Shown here piece after piece: positions 50,892 through 62,608 of a DNA stretch of 64,000 bases (position 1 is its first letter; each line of letters begins with the position of its first letter). The DNA is from Cercospora beticola. Its lineage: Eukaryota > Ascomycota > Dothideomycetes > Mycosphaerellales > Mycosphaerellaceae. Made by a program: the position numbers and the translations under genes. The stretch is from the NCBI RefSeq assembly GCF_033473495.1, contig NC_088940.1, forward strand, positions 124,001-188,000, written 5' to 3'. The notes beneath the pieces were generated by a model, which ran no database searches, was not told the DNA's origin, and saw only the letters and a list, made by a program, of their open reading frames with translations.

Positions 50892-53615
50892 TCACGCCGC
50901 AATTTGCACCTCACGGTCTCCAAGCACAGCGGCGCGAACCTGTAAAACAGCAACAAGCTCAAGAATGAACTCTTGCAAAATTACAATATTCGTCAAAATG
51001 TGGTTGAGACTGGCAGTGCGAGCAGGAGTCTTCTCCTCGTCATCACCGTCACTCGCCTCGTCTTCCTCAGAGGTGTTCGTGCTCGAGGGGCGGCTGGAGA
51101 AAGTGATGACCTGCATCAGCATATCCGTTGTCGAAGGCGTCTCCGGCGGAGGCGGTCTGAAAAGTGAGCTAGATCGCGGCGGCCGCCCATCTCCTCTTGC
51201 TGCAGACAGTCCTCTTGATGGCGACGGAGATGGCGCCAGGCTACCGTTTGCAGATGTTGTAGCAGTTGTGCGTGCTCTCCCTCGACTTGAATTCCTGCTC
51301 TGTAATGCGCTGGGCACATCTAACATCGCTCTCCGCGGCATCGGACTGCCCATTACTGACGGAGGCTCACTTAGTGCGGTAGCATCAACTCCGGAAGCTT
51401 GCAACATGACTTTCCTGCCAGTAATGAGCTGATCCATGTTCGGGATCTTAGCACGGACTGCGTCAAGCTCGGAAGCAGCAGCCTGGAGCTCTGAGAACAG
51501 TCTTGGAATGCATTCTGGTGACCACTTGGGCGCACGCGAGCGCTCCTGTACACTTTGCCACGCCTCTTGCTCCTCACTGTCGAGGTGAGCTTGCCATGGT
51601 CTGTTCGGAAGTGGCTTTTCGTCGAACTGATAAGCTGAAGGTTTCATAGCCACCCAATGATCCAGTCGAATCTCTACGCATTGCAAGATAGAGATGAATG
51701 CCTGGCTGAGCTCGAGATTAACATCAATGCTGTTGGTGAAGAAAGTGCGAAGCTGGCCGATCATGAGTTGTATCAGAGGGTCTTCCTCAGTCAGCACTAT
51801 GCCGCCAACCTGGACTTGGTCCGCAGTGGACGTGTTTGCTGGGAGAAGAGGCACTTGAGCCTCGATCACGTATCGCATGTCCTCGCAAAGACGATCATAC
51901 GCGACATCCAGAGCATAGTGTCTATGCAGAGAAGAGGCGATCTCCATGTATTTCTCGATCTCGAGCTCGAGAGCGCCAACAGTTCTCGCAATGCCATTGG
52001 CTGGCGCCTTGCGAGTCTTGACCAGATGATGAATCGCATAAGGCTTCTGCCTGAATATCAAAGTCGATGCAAGCTTTAAGGCGGCGTACACAGACTGGCT
52101 GTTCCGTGATCCAACATTGTTCTTTATGAGATCTACAAGATCAAACAGGGCTGGTTCGACAGCCTCATCGGGGTCTTTCGGCGCATTCAGAAGCATCAGA
52201 CTCTGCCGTCGTCGGATCGTGGTTGGTGACTTCGGAGGCTGGTCGGCTGTCTTTGGTGTTTGAGGTGTCGATGCCACAGGTGTGCTACTCTCTTCAATAG
52301 CTAATAGATACTTAAGCATCATGTCGATGAGATCGGGGTACTCAAGAGATTCGAGCATCGCAGTCATGTATGTCAGCACTGCAATAGAACTTCCAGCATC
52401 GGTGTCGCTCGATTGCAGAAGTGACGGATACAGTAGTTGCTGCAAGAAGAGGATCTGAAAGTGATCCAGTAGTGTCTGCTTGACATCCGCACTCCGACAG
52501 TGGTCTAGCACATCTTGCCAAAAGGCTAGATATGAGAGGAAAGTTGCCATGTGTGCTTTATGCCTGTCTGAAAAGGCAGATTCAGCCGTAGCTCGAGGAT
52601 GTGTAGTTGCATAGTCGCTCATAGCGAGCACAGCAGGCAGCTCGGCGTCGGCGTGCAGGATGCTCAGTTCGCGACTGAGCTGGCTATAAAGTGCCCCAAG
52701 CCCCGAGGCCATAAGAGTAGGTAGATCGCTGCTGATCACCCACTCCTCCAAGTCCTCAGAGCGTCCAGTAGCTTCGAAGACATAAAGCAGCCCAGTCCTG
52801 GCAAAATCACCAATCCGACCTTCATGGTGTACGCGATCAATCAGCAGATAGCAAAGCGGAAAATCGTCTTTCTGCGTTATCCCCACGAAACTCTTCTTCT
52901 CCTTAACAAACACATCCTCTTGCTCCGGCTTGACCGTAGACTGAAACCAAACAGGCAGAATCTCCGGCTGCAGTCGTATCTTCGCAGAGATGGTGAATAG
53001 CAATTCGAGAATCGCCGTTTCCGTCTCCACGTCTATGAGATATTCTCCGCTGTCCACAACTTTCCTCACCAACATCATGAGGCTCTTTGCAAAATGGCTG
53101 TTTGACAAGAAATCCTCCTCTTCACTGTCCACCAGCGCAGCGAACACCGCGATGGCAGCCCGTATAATCGGCTCATATTGACTGACAGTAGCTACTCTCG
53201 CGATAGCAGCGTAGATACGATTCCGAGCAGCGAATTGGAAGCAAATATGCGGGACCGGAGCGCGAGACTCTTCTCGTAACAGGGCAGCCACGCGGTCAAC
53301 ATGGCCATGTAATTGCCGGAGAAGAATCCCCTCGACTTCTTGACTTCGTGGGCGGTCAATGAGGTCGAGGACGTTGCCGTAGACACGTCGGAAGCGAACC
53401 AGACGCGTGTGAGGATCGTTGGCGGGCGGCCTCGGCGGTTTCTTTGTTGGGAGGTTCGCGGATCCTAAGAGGCGGTTTATAAAGTCCATGGCGGCGGTCA
53501 GGCGTGACCTCTGCTGTTCGCTATCGGTCCGGCATTGTTCTGCGTCGGTCAGGGAATTGTATACTTGCGAGACAATTTGATGCGATAGCTGTCGGGGAGT
53601 TTCATATGTGGTCAC
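50892..53615 (-). CDS. FHIP / RAI16-like protein (FTS-Hook-FHIP complex)
   Basis: A single 907-aa frame. Residues 75-480 match the RAI16-like/FHIP helical repeat domain (RFRRVYGNVLDLIDRP, YLIDVETETAILELLFTISA, FPLCYLLIDRVHHEGRIGDFARTGLL, FLQQLLYPSLLQSSD, VLTYMTAMLESL), including the characteristic GRIGDFAR block. The Ser/Thr/Pro linker near 465-500 and the Ser/Arg-rich tail after 740 are variable. In Aspergillus nidulans the orthologue (FhipA) joins Hook and FTS to link dynein to early endosomes, so a cytoplasmic cargo-adaptor role is expected. Length fits the family. No introns are needed to keep the frame open. Confidence 0.88.
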   Translation of the reverse strand: MTTYETPRQLSHQIVSQVYNSLTDAEQCRTDSEQQRSRLTAAMDFINRLLGSANLPTKKPPRPPANDPHTRLVRFRRVYGNVLDLIDRPRSQEVEGILLRQLHGHVDRVAALLREESRAPVPHICFQFAARNRIYAAIARVATVSQYEPIIRAAIAVFAALVDSEEEDFLSNSHFAKSLMMLVRKVVDSGEYLIDVETETAILELLFTISAKIRLQPEILPVWFQSTVKPEQEDVFVKEKKSFVGITQKDDFPLCYLLIDRVHHEGRIGDFARTGLLYVFEATGRSEDLEEWVISSDLPTLMASGLGALYSQLSRELSILHADAELPAVLAMSDYATTHPRATAESAFSDRHKAHMATFLSYLAFWQDVLDHCRSADVKQTLLDHFQILFLQQLLYPSLLQSSDTDAGSSIAVLTYMTAMLESLEYPDLIDMMLKYLLAIEESSTPVASTPQTPKTADQPPKSPTTIRRRQSLMLLNAPKDPDEAVEPALFDLVDLIKNNVGSRNSQSVYAALKLASTLIFRQKPYAIHHLVKTRKAPANGIARTVGALELEIEKYMEIASSLHRHYALDVAYDRLCEDMRYVIEAQVPLLPANTSTADQVQVGGIVLTEEDPLIQLMIGQLRTFFTNSIDVNLELSQAFISILQCVEIRLDHWVAMKPSAYQFDEKPLPNRPWQAHLDSEEQEAWQSVQERSRAPKWSPECIPRLFSELQAAASELDAVRAKIPNMDQLITGRKVMLQASGVDATALSEPPSVMGSPMPRRAMLDVPSALQSRNSSRGRARTTATTSANGSLAPSPSPSRGLSAARGDGRPPRSSSLFRPPPPETPSTTDMLMQVITFSSRPSSTNTSEEDEASDGDDEEKTPARTASLNHILTNIVILQEFILELVAVLQVRAAVLGDREVQIAA

Positions 53616-53825
53616 GTGCGGCTAGCAAGGGTAGCGCTTTGATATGCTTCTTCTTACACGTTTGATTTCTCCTAGCGATATCTAACATGCGACATATTGT
53701 TCTAGAGTCGATATTTTGACACGGCCGCACTGTAAGCTATGATTCAAGACACAATGTGCCAGCCATCTGCCATTCCCTTGCAGCCAATTTGATGTACGAT
53801 AACCCGGTTGAGTGTACTGCAGACA

Positions 53826-55687
53826 TTACTCTGACACTTTGGCAAACCAGATCATTCCATCCCTCCAATTGCCAGTCTCTCCAGCGACGCGAATTTGTTC
53901 CTCTTCTATTTCGATGCCCAGAGTTGCAACCTTACCATCTGGGCTGTACTCGAACACCGCCTTACCTGGCCATGCTTTCTGCCAGACCGCTTCGTCTTTA
54001 CATTTGAGATTGCGGTTCGTACCAGAGGTGTCAGCTGATTGCTGTCCATTTCCACAAGTGACTTGATCATTGCCCGGAGTAGGGCCGTGGATCCAGTAGC
54101 CTTGAGCATCGAAGAATGTGGTAGAGGTATGCGTGAGCACGAATGATGTTGAAAAGACACGAGGTGTGGGAGTGACGAGGAGCTGTGGAGTTGCAGACCG
54201 GCCTGTGAGGGGCAATTGTGAGTTCATGATGTTGGTTAGTGGGATGGTGGACGAGTTCTCAGCTAGACTGATGTTTATGGGTCCGTATGCTGGGTGGGAA
54301 TAAAGCCCCAGATAGGCTCCAATGTCGCCCGGCAATGGTAGAGTGGTGCTGTCTGCTTTAACGCCAGCCTGCTTCGTCCTCGAGCCAGAATGCATTGGCG
54401 GTCCGAACAATGGTCGCACTTGCTCAAGAACTTTTTGCAGTCCGAAATGTTCCTCAATTACGATCTCATCTCTGATTTCTTTCAACAGGAGAAGGAACAG
54501 CTGAGCGCCAACGACTGTGGCCCGACCCACCTCGTTCCCCATAGAAGTGAAGCCGAAATCCAGCTCAGGCACCAGAAACACTTGAGTTCCGAATCCAGGC
54601 AGGCCGCCACTGTGCGTAATAACAGTGTATTTGTCGACCTGGACTACCATCCATCCCAGAGCGTAATTGACCGAAGACGCGATGCGGCTGGTATTGACGA
54701 AACCAAGGTCAACATAGCTGCGCGGTGTCCATAGGGCCTGCAAGAGTTCAGGTGTGAGAGGGCCGGCCTCGTGATTCAGCTTTTTCGCAGATTCAAGCAG
54801 AGCCTTGATCGATAGACTATAATCGTTCACCGAGGAGATAGTAGCACCTGCTCCGGCGACGGGCAAGATATCATAGTATGGCTCGGGAATATACGTCTCA
54901 CCGTCTTCATCCCAGTAGTAGCCAGCCGCGAGGTCCCCAGAGCCGATTGCTTGTTGTACAGAGAATGTTGTCGACTTCATGCCCAGGGGCTTCCAGATCC
55001 AGTCATGCAGCAAGCTCTCCAGCTGCAGACCCGTGTGGCGTTCAAGCATTACACCAACTGTCGCGAACATGATGTTGCAGTACTGAAACCTTGTGCGAGG
55101 CTCGCTGGTAAGGGGCAAGTAGCGTAGTCGTTTAACAATATCTTTGGGAGTTTCATCGCCCCATCCATAAGACGTGTCGTGCCTTGGCAGGCCAGAACGG
55201 TGTGATAAGGCATCTTCTAGCGTCGTATGAAGAGTCTGGTATTCCTCAGAGAGAACGAATTCTCCAGGTAGCAGATCAGACAGTCGGGAGGACCATTTGA
55301 AATCAGGCACACTGTCGTTCTGGACAAGTCGGCCGGCTGCCGTCGCCACGAAAGCTTTGGTCGTACTGCCGGTGAACCAGAGAGTGTCCGGAGTCGCGCG
55401 TACATCGGGAAGTCTGGCGTAGCCATAGCCCTGCCATTGTGGTTCAGCACTATGTTCATTGCACTCACAGCCCTTGTACAAGAAAAAGCATGCGAATCAT
55501 TCATGCGAAGTTTCCTCACCTTACTTTTGGTTTCACCACCTCGCACGACAGCAATTCTGAGTCCCGGAAGGTGCCATTTCGTCAATAGGTCTTCCACCAG
55601 ATCGTCAAATCCGGCATGGAACTCTGTCGCGCCAGATTGGAAGCCAAGTGCCAACAGAGCCACTGCAATGTACGCTGGAGACCACAT
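53826..55687 (-). CDS. Secreted beta-lactamase-fold serine hydrolase
   Basis: Two exons, 55687-55520 and 55472-53826, with a 47-nt intron (GTGAGG to ACAAG) in phase 0, give 604 aa. A signal peptide (AYIAVALLALGFQSGA) is followed by the class C beta-lactamase/penicillin-binding fold: the nucleophile SxxK as STTK (Ser92, Lys95 in LWFTGSTTKAFVA), the YxN motif in FQYCNIMFA, and HSGG at the third conserved position. A C-terminal lipocalin-like beta domain starts near residue 425. Fungal relatives include esterases, D-aminopeptidases and lactonases; the substrate is not deducible. Several potential N-glycosylation sites support secretion. A short Cys-containing stretch (GCECNEHS) at the splice junction is unusual; a slightly different acceptor is possible. 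Confidence 0.85.
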
Positions 55688-57056
55688 CTCGGTGACGAAT
55701 AGACCTGAAACACGTCAATGGGCGCAAGTCTTGCAGTATATTTCACAATTGTGCTGCCTGGCTTCATCATCGGATGATTGCATGGCGAGCTGAGGTGCGA
55801 AGGATCAACTTCCCCACACCGTCACTCTGATGACCAATTCGCATGCTCGTGCCTGCGGACAGGAACTCATCAGTGTATTTTGAGACACGTAAGTGAAAAT
55901 CTCATCAATGCCATTGACACAAGCACAAGAGGTCGCGAGCTTCCGATAGCTGGAAGATGCGGCGAAGCGCCTTCAGCACCGGCTCTCAGCACCGGACGCA
56001 GTGTCAGCCCACGAATGCAGCAACGCAGCTGTTGTTTTGTCGCAAAGGCAGTACCTTGCAGAGCTGCGCAGAATCGTTCGCTGACAGTTGTGCATACGAA
56101 TAGACTTTGATACTGATTGCTGCGAAATGAGGATGGCTGGGGTGTAAAGTCTTCTTTGCTTCATTTCGGGATGCTCGCATCGCCGTTCACACAAGCTGCA
56201 CTTGAAGTGTTCGAGGCTTATGGCAGCAACAAAGCTCGCATGAAGATGACAGCATGAAGGGACGCTTGATGCAATATCTCGATGCTGCCTCTGACTTGCA
56301 CAATTGACAGACGTCCTGTTCGTGAGCAGCCGGACAGAGTTCGGTAGCGCGCCAGAGACGCGTTGCGTGAGCATGGGCGCATGCACGAATGAGGAAGTGT
56401 GTTTTGAGGCATAAAGAAGGGCGTTCATGCATGTGATACTGACCCTGGCCTGGCCAATAGACCTGCTACACGACTCCCCGGTGGGCCGCGAACGAGGATG
56501 TGTGGGATCCGGCGTGCGCCCAACGCGATCGACATGACGGACGAGATGGCTGGTGATTGACAACGGTGCTGGACTTCAGAGCACAGAGGGCGCGATGGAC
56601 AAAGAGTTGTTGAGCCTCTGTGATCCAATGCCAAAAGGCAGGTGGCTGAGGCCGAGGCTGGCTCGGTTGCTAGGGCCGTTGCTGGGCGGCGTTAGCGCTG
56701 TTTGGTACCTGGTCGAAGCTTCTAAAGACACGTCCTGTTCCCCTGTCCTCTCGCTCTGACAACAAACGCTTTGTCTCTCCCCACCACTCCGACAGGCCAC
56801 GTACAAGAGCCGTCTGCGCTGGCATCGCTTCCCCCAGCTTCGTCTTCCCCCTCAAATACATCCAGACGAGACCGCTGTGCTTGTCGACCTTCCATCTCTT
56901 CTGGGGGTTTGGAAGGCTGAGCAAGTGAGCAAATCGCCACGCTGGATTACGACGCCCGTGTTCCGTAAGTTGCTGAGCGCGCGAGGGAGGGAGAGGAAAC
57001 ATCGGCTAACGACAGGCGCGCAGAGTCCCGTTCAGCGTCTTCCCCTCCACCTACAG
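55688..57056. other. Intergenic region with probable 5' exons of HEX1
   Basis: No independent gene is supported. A strong donor (CCGTAAGT at 56963-56970) follows a frame reading LDYDARVP that joins in phase to the HEX1 exon at 57057, so at least one upstream HEX1 exon probably ends at 56964. The initiating ATG of this long form could not be located with confidence. Confidence 0.45.
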
Positions 57057-58678
57057 GAACGAGAAGACTTCCGACACTGGAGTCACGACTGACGAGCAAA
57101 TCACTGTCCAAGGCGCTGGACGGGAAGATCGACCAGAGCGACAATCAGCTACTTCCCGTCGAGACGACCGCTACCGCGAAGACATCCGCATCACTGAAGA
57201 AGAGCGATACCGCAAGGGCGACAAGCGCGAAGGCATCCGCATCCACGAAGAGCACTTCTCAGGCCCCGGCCGTCACCACGACACCAACGTCAACGTAGAC
57301 GTCGACATCCACCGCGAGCGGTAAGTTGAGCAACTCGTATTCTTCCTTCACAAGCGACGGTGCGCATGGCGCAGATCTGAGCGGACAATGCGCGTGGCTT
57401 GCACCGGCACGGCTCACCGCACAGCTCGTGTTCGCCTGCGCATTGTTTGGGGCTCCACTCTTTATCGCGCGGATCACGCACAACACTTCCCCTGGAGCGC
57501 TCGGCAAACACGCTATCCACCCCAGCACGGTCTAGTGTGTTGTCGTCTCAGCAACGGATGCGTCCTCACCGACCCTTCCCTGTTGACCATCACACCTCAC
57601 TGCCGCTCCTTCCCTGCCACCCCATCATCACTTCACTTTTGTTTGTGTCACGGCCACTGACATTTTTTCCTGCATCAGCTACCGAGAGCCATACCAACGG
57701 TACGCCGACGCTCAGATCAACGTTGAGGACCGCGTCTACGACCGCGAGTACCCGACCCGTCACACTCCAGCCACTCACATCGACCTCGACTCTCGCATCG
57801 ACATTAACGAGCGTGAGTACCGTGACCGCACCACCCCATTCGCCGAGGAGTACAAAGCTTCTCGCGTGTGGCAAGACAAGTCGACCTACCCACGTCAGTA
57901 CCCAGCCCAAGGTTACGCCGAGCGTGACCCAGTCGAGTTCGACCAGCAAGTAAAGGTCGAGCAACGCACCGTTGACGGTCACTCCGAGCGTAAACACAAG
58001 CGGGACATGGGATATTACGACGAAGACGGACACTACCACTCCTTCCGCCACGGAGTTCGCCGCGCCGCTGACAAGATCTTGCACCCATTCGAGAGCCACC
58101 ACCACCACCACTCTCACCACGACTCGGGCCGCACTGAGCGTGTCGAAGAAGACGTCGTTGTCAAGGACCGCGAGATCACCATGAGTGCACCACGTGGAGG
58201 TTCCTACAGCGCCCCACGCTACGCTGGGGCTCCCAACACCATCACCATCCCATGCCACCACATCCGCATCGGTGACTTGCTCATCCTCCAAGGCCGCCCA
58301 TGCCAAGTCATCCGCATCACCACCTCTGCACAGACTGGCCAGCACCGCTACCTCGGTGTTGACCTCTTCACCAAGCAACTGCACGAGGAGAGCTCATTCG
58401 TCAGCAACCCAAGCCCATCCGTTGTTGTCCAGAACATGATCGGTCCTGTCTTCAAGCAGTACCGCGTTCTTGACATCCGTGATGACGGCCGCGTTGTCGC
58501 CATGACTGAGACCGGTGATGTCAAGCAGGGCCTTCCTGTCCTTGACCAGAGCGACCTGCTCAACCGTCTTCAAGACTCTTTCAACAACGGCCGTGGCAGT
58601 GTCCGCGTGCTTGTCATCAGCGATGAGGGCCGTGAGCTCGCCGTCGACTACAAGGTCGTCCACGGCTCTCGCCTGTAA
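57057..58678 (+). CDS. HEX1: Woronin body major protein HEX1, with long N-terminal extension (5' end incomplete)
   Basis: Exons 57057-57320 and 57679-58678 are joined across a 358-nt intron (GTAAGT to CATCAG). The C-terminal 160 residues are the eIF5A-like HEX1 core (TITIPCHHIRIGDLLILQGR, GQHRYLGVDLFTKQLHEESS, FKQYRVLDIRDDGR, KVVHGSRL); the final SRL is a type 1 peroxisomal targeting signal. HEX1 self-assembles into crystalline Woronin bodies that plug septal pores after wounding. MGYYDEDGHYHSFRHG at 58007, the start of the short form in other fungi, is internal here; an open, highly charged extension of about 200 residues rich in Arg-Tyr-Arg-Glu precedes it. Third positions are strongly biased to C, as in highly expressed genes. 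A first exon upstream is missing from this call. Confidence 0.88.
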
Positions 58679-59308
58679 ACAATTCGAAGCTGCAGCAGCT
58701 GGTATGTCTTGTACTGGTCTTCACTTTAAAGACAAGGCTGACTTGTCCTTAGTATGATGGAACATGAATGCATGCATGGTGATATGCCGCAAACGAAAGA
58801 AAAAAGTCATTTGGAGCGACGTTCACGATTGGGGTTACGCTTCTCAATGTACCTTTTGGTGTGATCAACGCCTTTAATGGGATACATCAATGAGGCGCAC
58901 TGTGCATAATGCGAAGAGGGTCGAATAGGATGAGACAGATTGTGTATAGTACGTACATGGCGTATTGCGAACATGATTTGATCTGATGAACTGTTGTTTC
59001 CCTTCTCTCCATACCCCGGCCCGTGTTGAAGTGTTGTCGGCTAATGACATTGGATAAGCTTTCTGTTGTGCACCTTGTTCACGTTGCTGCGAGCCGTCCG
59101 ACATCATCAAGGCGGGGTACGCACAAGTACCTCGCTCTTGATCTTCAGCGTTCGGGAAGAGCGAACGTATACTGATACCGATGTCGAGACTTCGCAGGAC
59201 GTAGGGTTAACTTTCTCCTTCATCAGTATCATAGCACTGTAAGAACTGTTCTTGTTTCCAACGACCAGCTACTACATCATTTAGTATCCTCACCACATCA
59301 CCACAACC
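58679..59308. other. Intergenic region
   Basis: 630 bp between HEX1 and the second oxygenase; no gene seen. Confidence 0.5.
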
Positions 59309-60588
59309 ATGGGCTCCATCGAAGAGCAACCTCACGAAGACTTCGACTTCCAAGATCTCCCTCCCTTCCCCAACGACGTCCCTCAAGCACCACTCCTCCG
59401 CATCAGCCTCCAAAAACTCCTCTCAGGCGACACCCAAGAAGACGAAAAACTCTGGCGCGCATGCTGTGATCTTGGATTCTTCTACCTTGACCTCCGAGGC
59501 GGGAACAGCACCAACAACAACACCTCCTCAGAAACCCAACAAGACGTACTACCCATCGAAGGCGACGCTCTCCTCTCCAACGCCGAAGACCTCTTCACTC
59601 TCGCCCAAGATGTCTTTGATTTACCCGTAGAAGAGAAGGCTTCCTACGACATGATGGGCGAAAACAGTTATTTTGGGTATAAAGGCTACGGAGCGGGAGT
59701 CATCGACAAAAAAGGAACGAAAGATCGGAATGAATTTTGGAATATTTCAAAAGATGATATTTTGGGATTATCGGAAAGACTTCGTAATCCGGAGATCCTC
59801 ACAAAAGAGGAAACGAGAGGTTTGATTAAAGAATATATGCTTCGCTCTCATGCCCTCGTCACCTTAATCCTAGGACATCTGAATCAGAAGTTAGGGTTGC
59901 CGGAGGGGAAATTGGAGAGTTTGCATCGGTTGAAGAGCAGGAGTGGAGATCAAATGAGGTGGGTGAAGAGTCCGCCGCAGGAAGTGAGTGATCGGCAGGC
60001 GGCGTTGGGGGAACATACGGATTTTGGGAGTGTGACGGTTTTGTTTAATCGGTTGGGGGGATTGCAGGTTTTGCCGCCGGCGGGGTTGGAGGGGATGAAG
60101 GAGGAGTGGGCGTTTGTGAAGCCTTTGAAAGGGCATTGTGTGGTTAATTTGGGGGATGCGATGGTTAAGTTCTCGGCGGGGATTTTGAGGAGTAATGTGA
60201 GTTGTATTTCTTTTTTTTATTCCCCTTCATCCTCTGTGGCATGGCGTTATTCTGAGATGGAGATGATGATATCGCTGACTCGTGACGAATCTTCCAGCTT
60301 CATCGTGTTGTCAATCCTCCTGGCGCACAGCAAGATTCCACGAGATTCAGTCTGGTTTATTTCAATAGACCTGAGGATGAGGTCATTCTGAAGGTGCTTG
60401 ATGGAAGTGAAATGATTGATGCTAAGCGAAAAGAAAATCCTGCTGTCGATGACGGTGAACCAGTCACTGCTAAACAGTGGATCTTGAATCGTGCTATGGG
60501 GAGACGTGCGGGTGGAGATTGGAGCAAAGGGCAAGGAACTGACCAGGAGAGGATTGAGAAGAGAGACAGTGGCGTTGCCGCTACTTAG
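59309..60588 (+). CDS. 2-oxoglutarate/Fe(II)-type oxygenase (isopenicillin-N-synthase-like), second copy
   Basis: Exons 59309-60196 and 60298-60588 with a 101-nt intron (GTGAGT to TTCCAG), 392 aa. Conserved features are LWRACCDLGFFYLDLRG, the glycine-rich YFGYKGYGAG loop, the iron-binding GEHTDFGSVTVLFN and, after the splice, LHRVVNPPG, with the co-substrate Arg in STRFSLVYFNRPE. An Asn/Ser/Thr insertion at about residues 68-85 enlarges the N-terminal domain. The substrate is unknown. Sequence similarity with the oxygenase at 48.9-50.1 kb is limited to motifs, so they are not a recent duplication. The gene converges with the transporter, 150 bp apart. Coding-strand composition switches near 59640. 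Confidence 0.88.
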
Positions 60589-60738
60589 AGAGTGAGATCG
60601 CTGCTCAAATTATTCAAGAATGTCGAAGGTATATTGTGTCTTCTTTGCACATATTTCTATATTTATGAGTTCCATGTCTAAGTTCCAGCTTGTCACGCTC
60701 TGCCTCTTTCCAAGCTATCATCACAGGAGTGAGCGACT

Positions 60739-62608
60739 CTAAGCCCGACTGCCTATAACATTCTGCGCTCTTGCTGTCTTCCTCACGATGTCGTCTCGGT
60801 CGGCCTGCTCAACATGATGGGCCTCTTCATCATCAAAGTCTTTCCCAGTAACATCTATTCTTCCCACAGCCTGTGCTTCCCGTAGCTTCTTTGCTCTTGA
60901 CTTCGCAGGTATCGTGTCCTTCAAAGCTCCTTTGATAATACCGCCTTCGAACAACAAGTGGATGCTCTCAAGAGGCACACCTTTCGTCTCCGGAACACAG
61001 AAGACTGTGTAAATCGCCATGAGAATACAGCATCCGCCGAACAGCAAGAAGGTACCATATGTGATCTTGTCCAGCATGATCGGCGTGAGTTTGGCAATCA
61101 CGAAGTTGAAGAGCCATTGAGTCATCAAAGCTGCGCTCATGACCAAACTTCGTGTATGATTCGGGGCGCACTCTGCAGCGAGAACAAATGGGACTGCCCC
61201 CCAGCCGAAACTGTAGAAGACGACAAAGAGGTACACGCAGATGATTGCGAAGATGCTGTGACCGTCCAGTCCTTCTCCGCTGGGAGGGTTTACGGCCTGG
61301 TTGATCCCGATGTAGAACATTGCGAAGGCTTGACCAAGAGCTCCCATGATCAGACACCATTTCCTGCCAAGACTTTCGACAGCTAACATGAGGGCCAGAG
61401 AAGTGAAGACGACTTTCACCACGCCATAGATTCCTGTTGCGAAAAGGCCGGCGCTTTGGCCTACGAGACCAGCGCTTCTGAAGATTTGTGGTGAGTAGTA
61501 GTTGATGCTGTTCGTCCCAGTCCATTGTTGCCAGAACATGAGTGTTACAGCCATGGTGAATGTGTACATGGCCTTTGGTTCGCGGCATGTCACTTTGATC
61601 TGTTCCAGAAGACGGAGTTTCTCGTGTCCATTGAAGTCCTCAATGATCTCCTCAAGCTCGCGATCGACTGCTTCGGATTCGATAGGAAGTGCACGAACTG
61701 TGGCCAGTGCCTTACGGGCCTCTTGAATTTTCTGCTTCTCAACAAGCCATCTCGGTGACTCGTTGAGGAACACAATGAAGAGCAAGAGGACTCCTGGCAG
61801 TATCTGAAGTGCGAAAGGCACTCGCCATTGTGCCGGGTTGGTCGAGGAGATGTTCTGGTTACATCCGTAGTTCACGAAGTAGGATAGCATGATTCCGGTC
61901 ACGCTTGATTGCAGTCAGTACGCCAAATTCCGGAATAAAGAACGCTCCATGTTGGGTTTGTACTCACTTGAACAGTTGCATACATCCAATGCATCTTCCT
62001 CTAATCTCTTTGTTGGCATTTTCTCCAATGTACGTCGGCACAACAGCAGAAATGAGACCAACGCCAAAGCCACCCACTACTCTTCCGACGTATAGTTCCG
62101 CCAAGGACGTCGAGGTCAAGCCTGAACATGTCTGGATAATGCTCCCAATGATGAAGATCACATCTGCGAAGATCAGAGCTTTTTTCCTGCCAAATTTATC
62201 CGAGACGAAGAAGGAAGCCAGTGCTCCGAAGAAGCATCCAGCTTGTAGGACGGAGACGATATTTCCGGAGAGGTTCGCGTATTCTGGAGAGTCTTCGTCA
62301 AGACCGAAGCTATTTTGAAAGCTTCTCATGGTGAGGACCGCGCCGATCAGTCCAGTATCCCAGCCGAAGAGCATGCCTGGAGCGAGACAGCGTTAGCGTA
62401 ATCTTTCAAGTTGTGTTTGATAACTCCCTCGGACTCTGTGCGATCATTCCTCCTGCGGTCCTCCATCACAAAGAAGCCATCGCATGCCACAAATCTCCAT
62501 TCGGTTGCGTTTCGATTTGCACTCACCTCCAAAAGACGCAACCGCCGTAAGCAAATACGTCCGCCTATACTGGACAATGTCCTGCCATATCGTCTTTGCC
62601 CTAGCCAT
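60739..62608 (-). CDS. MFS sugar/quinate-type transporter
   Basis: Three exons, 62608-62527, 62376-61968 and 61903-60739, with introns of 150 and 64 nt, give 551 aa. It is a 12-helix major-facilitator of the sugar porter family at a membrane. Motifs are GGMLFGWDTGLIG in helix 1, DKFGRKKALI after helix 2, GRVVGGFGVGL in helix 4, NESPRWLVEKQK before the central loop, QQWTGTNSINYYSPQIF in helix 7, and CVPETKGVPLESI after helix 12. Similarity of style is to quinate and hexose permeases; the substrate cannot be set. The start MARAKTIWQDI at 62608 gives the usual length; the frame is open for 79 more codons to 62845 with Ser/Gly-rich sequence, which could be an N-terminal extension. Confidence 0.9.

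Noticed and set aside
57590..58384. 264-aa minus-strand frame rich in Val
   Set aside because: Exact antisense of the HEX1 exon; its openness follows from the strong C-ending codon bias of HEX1.
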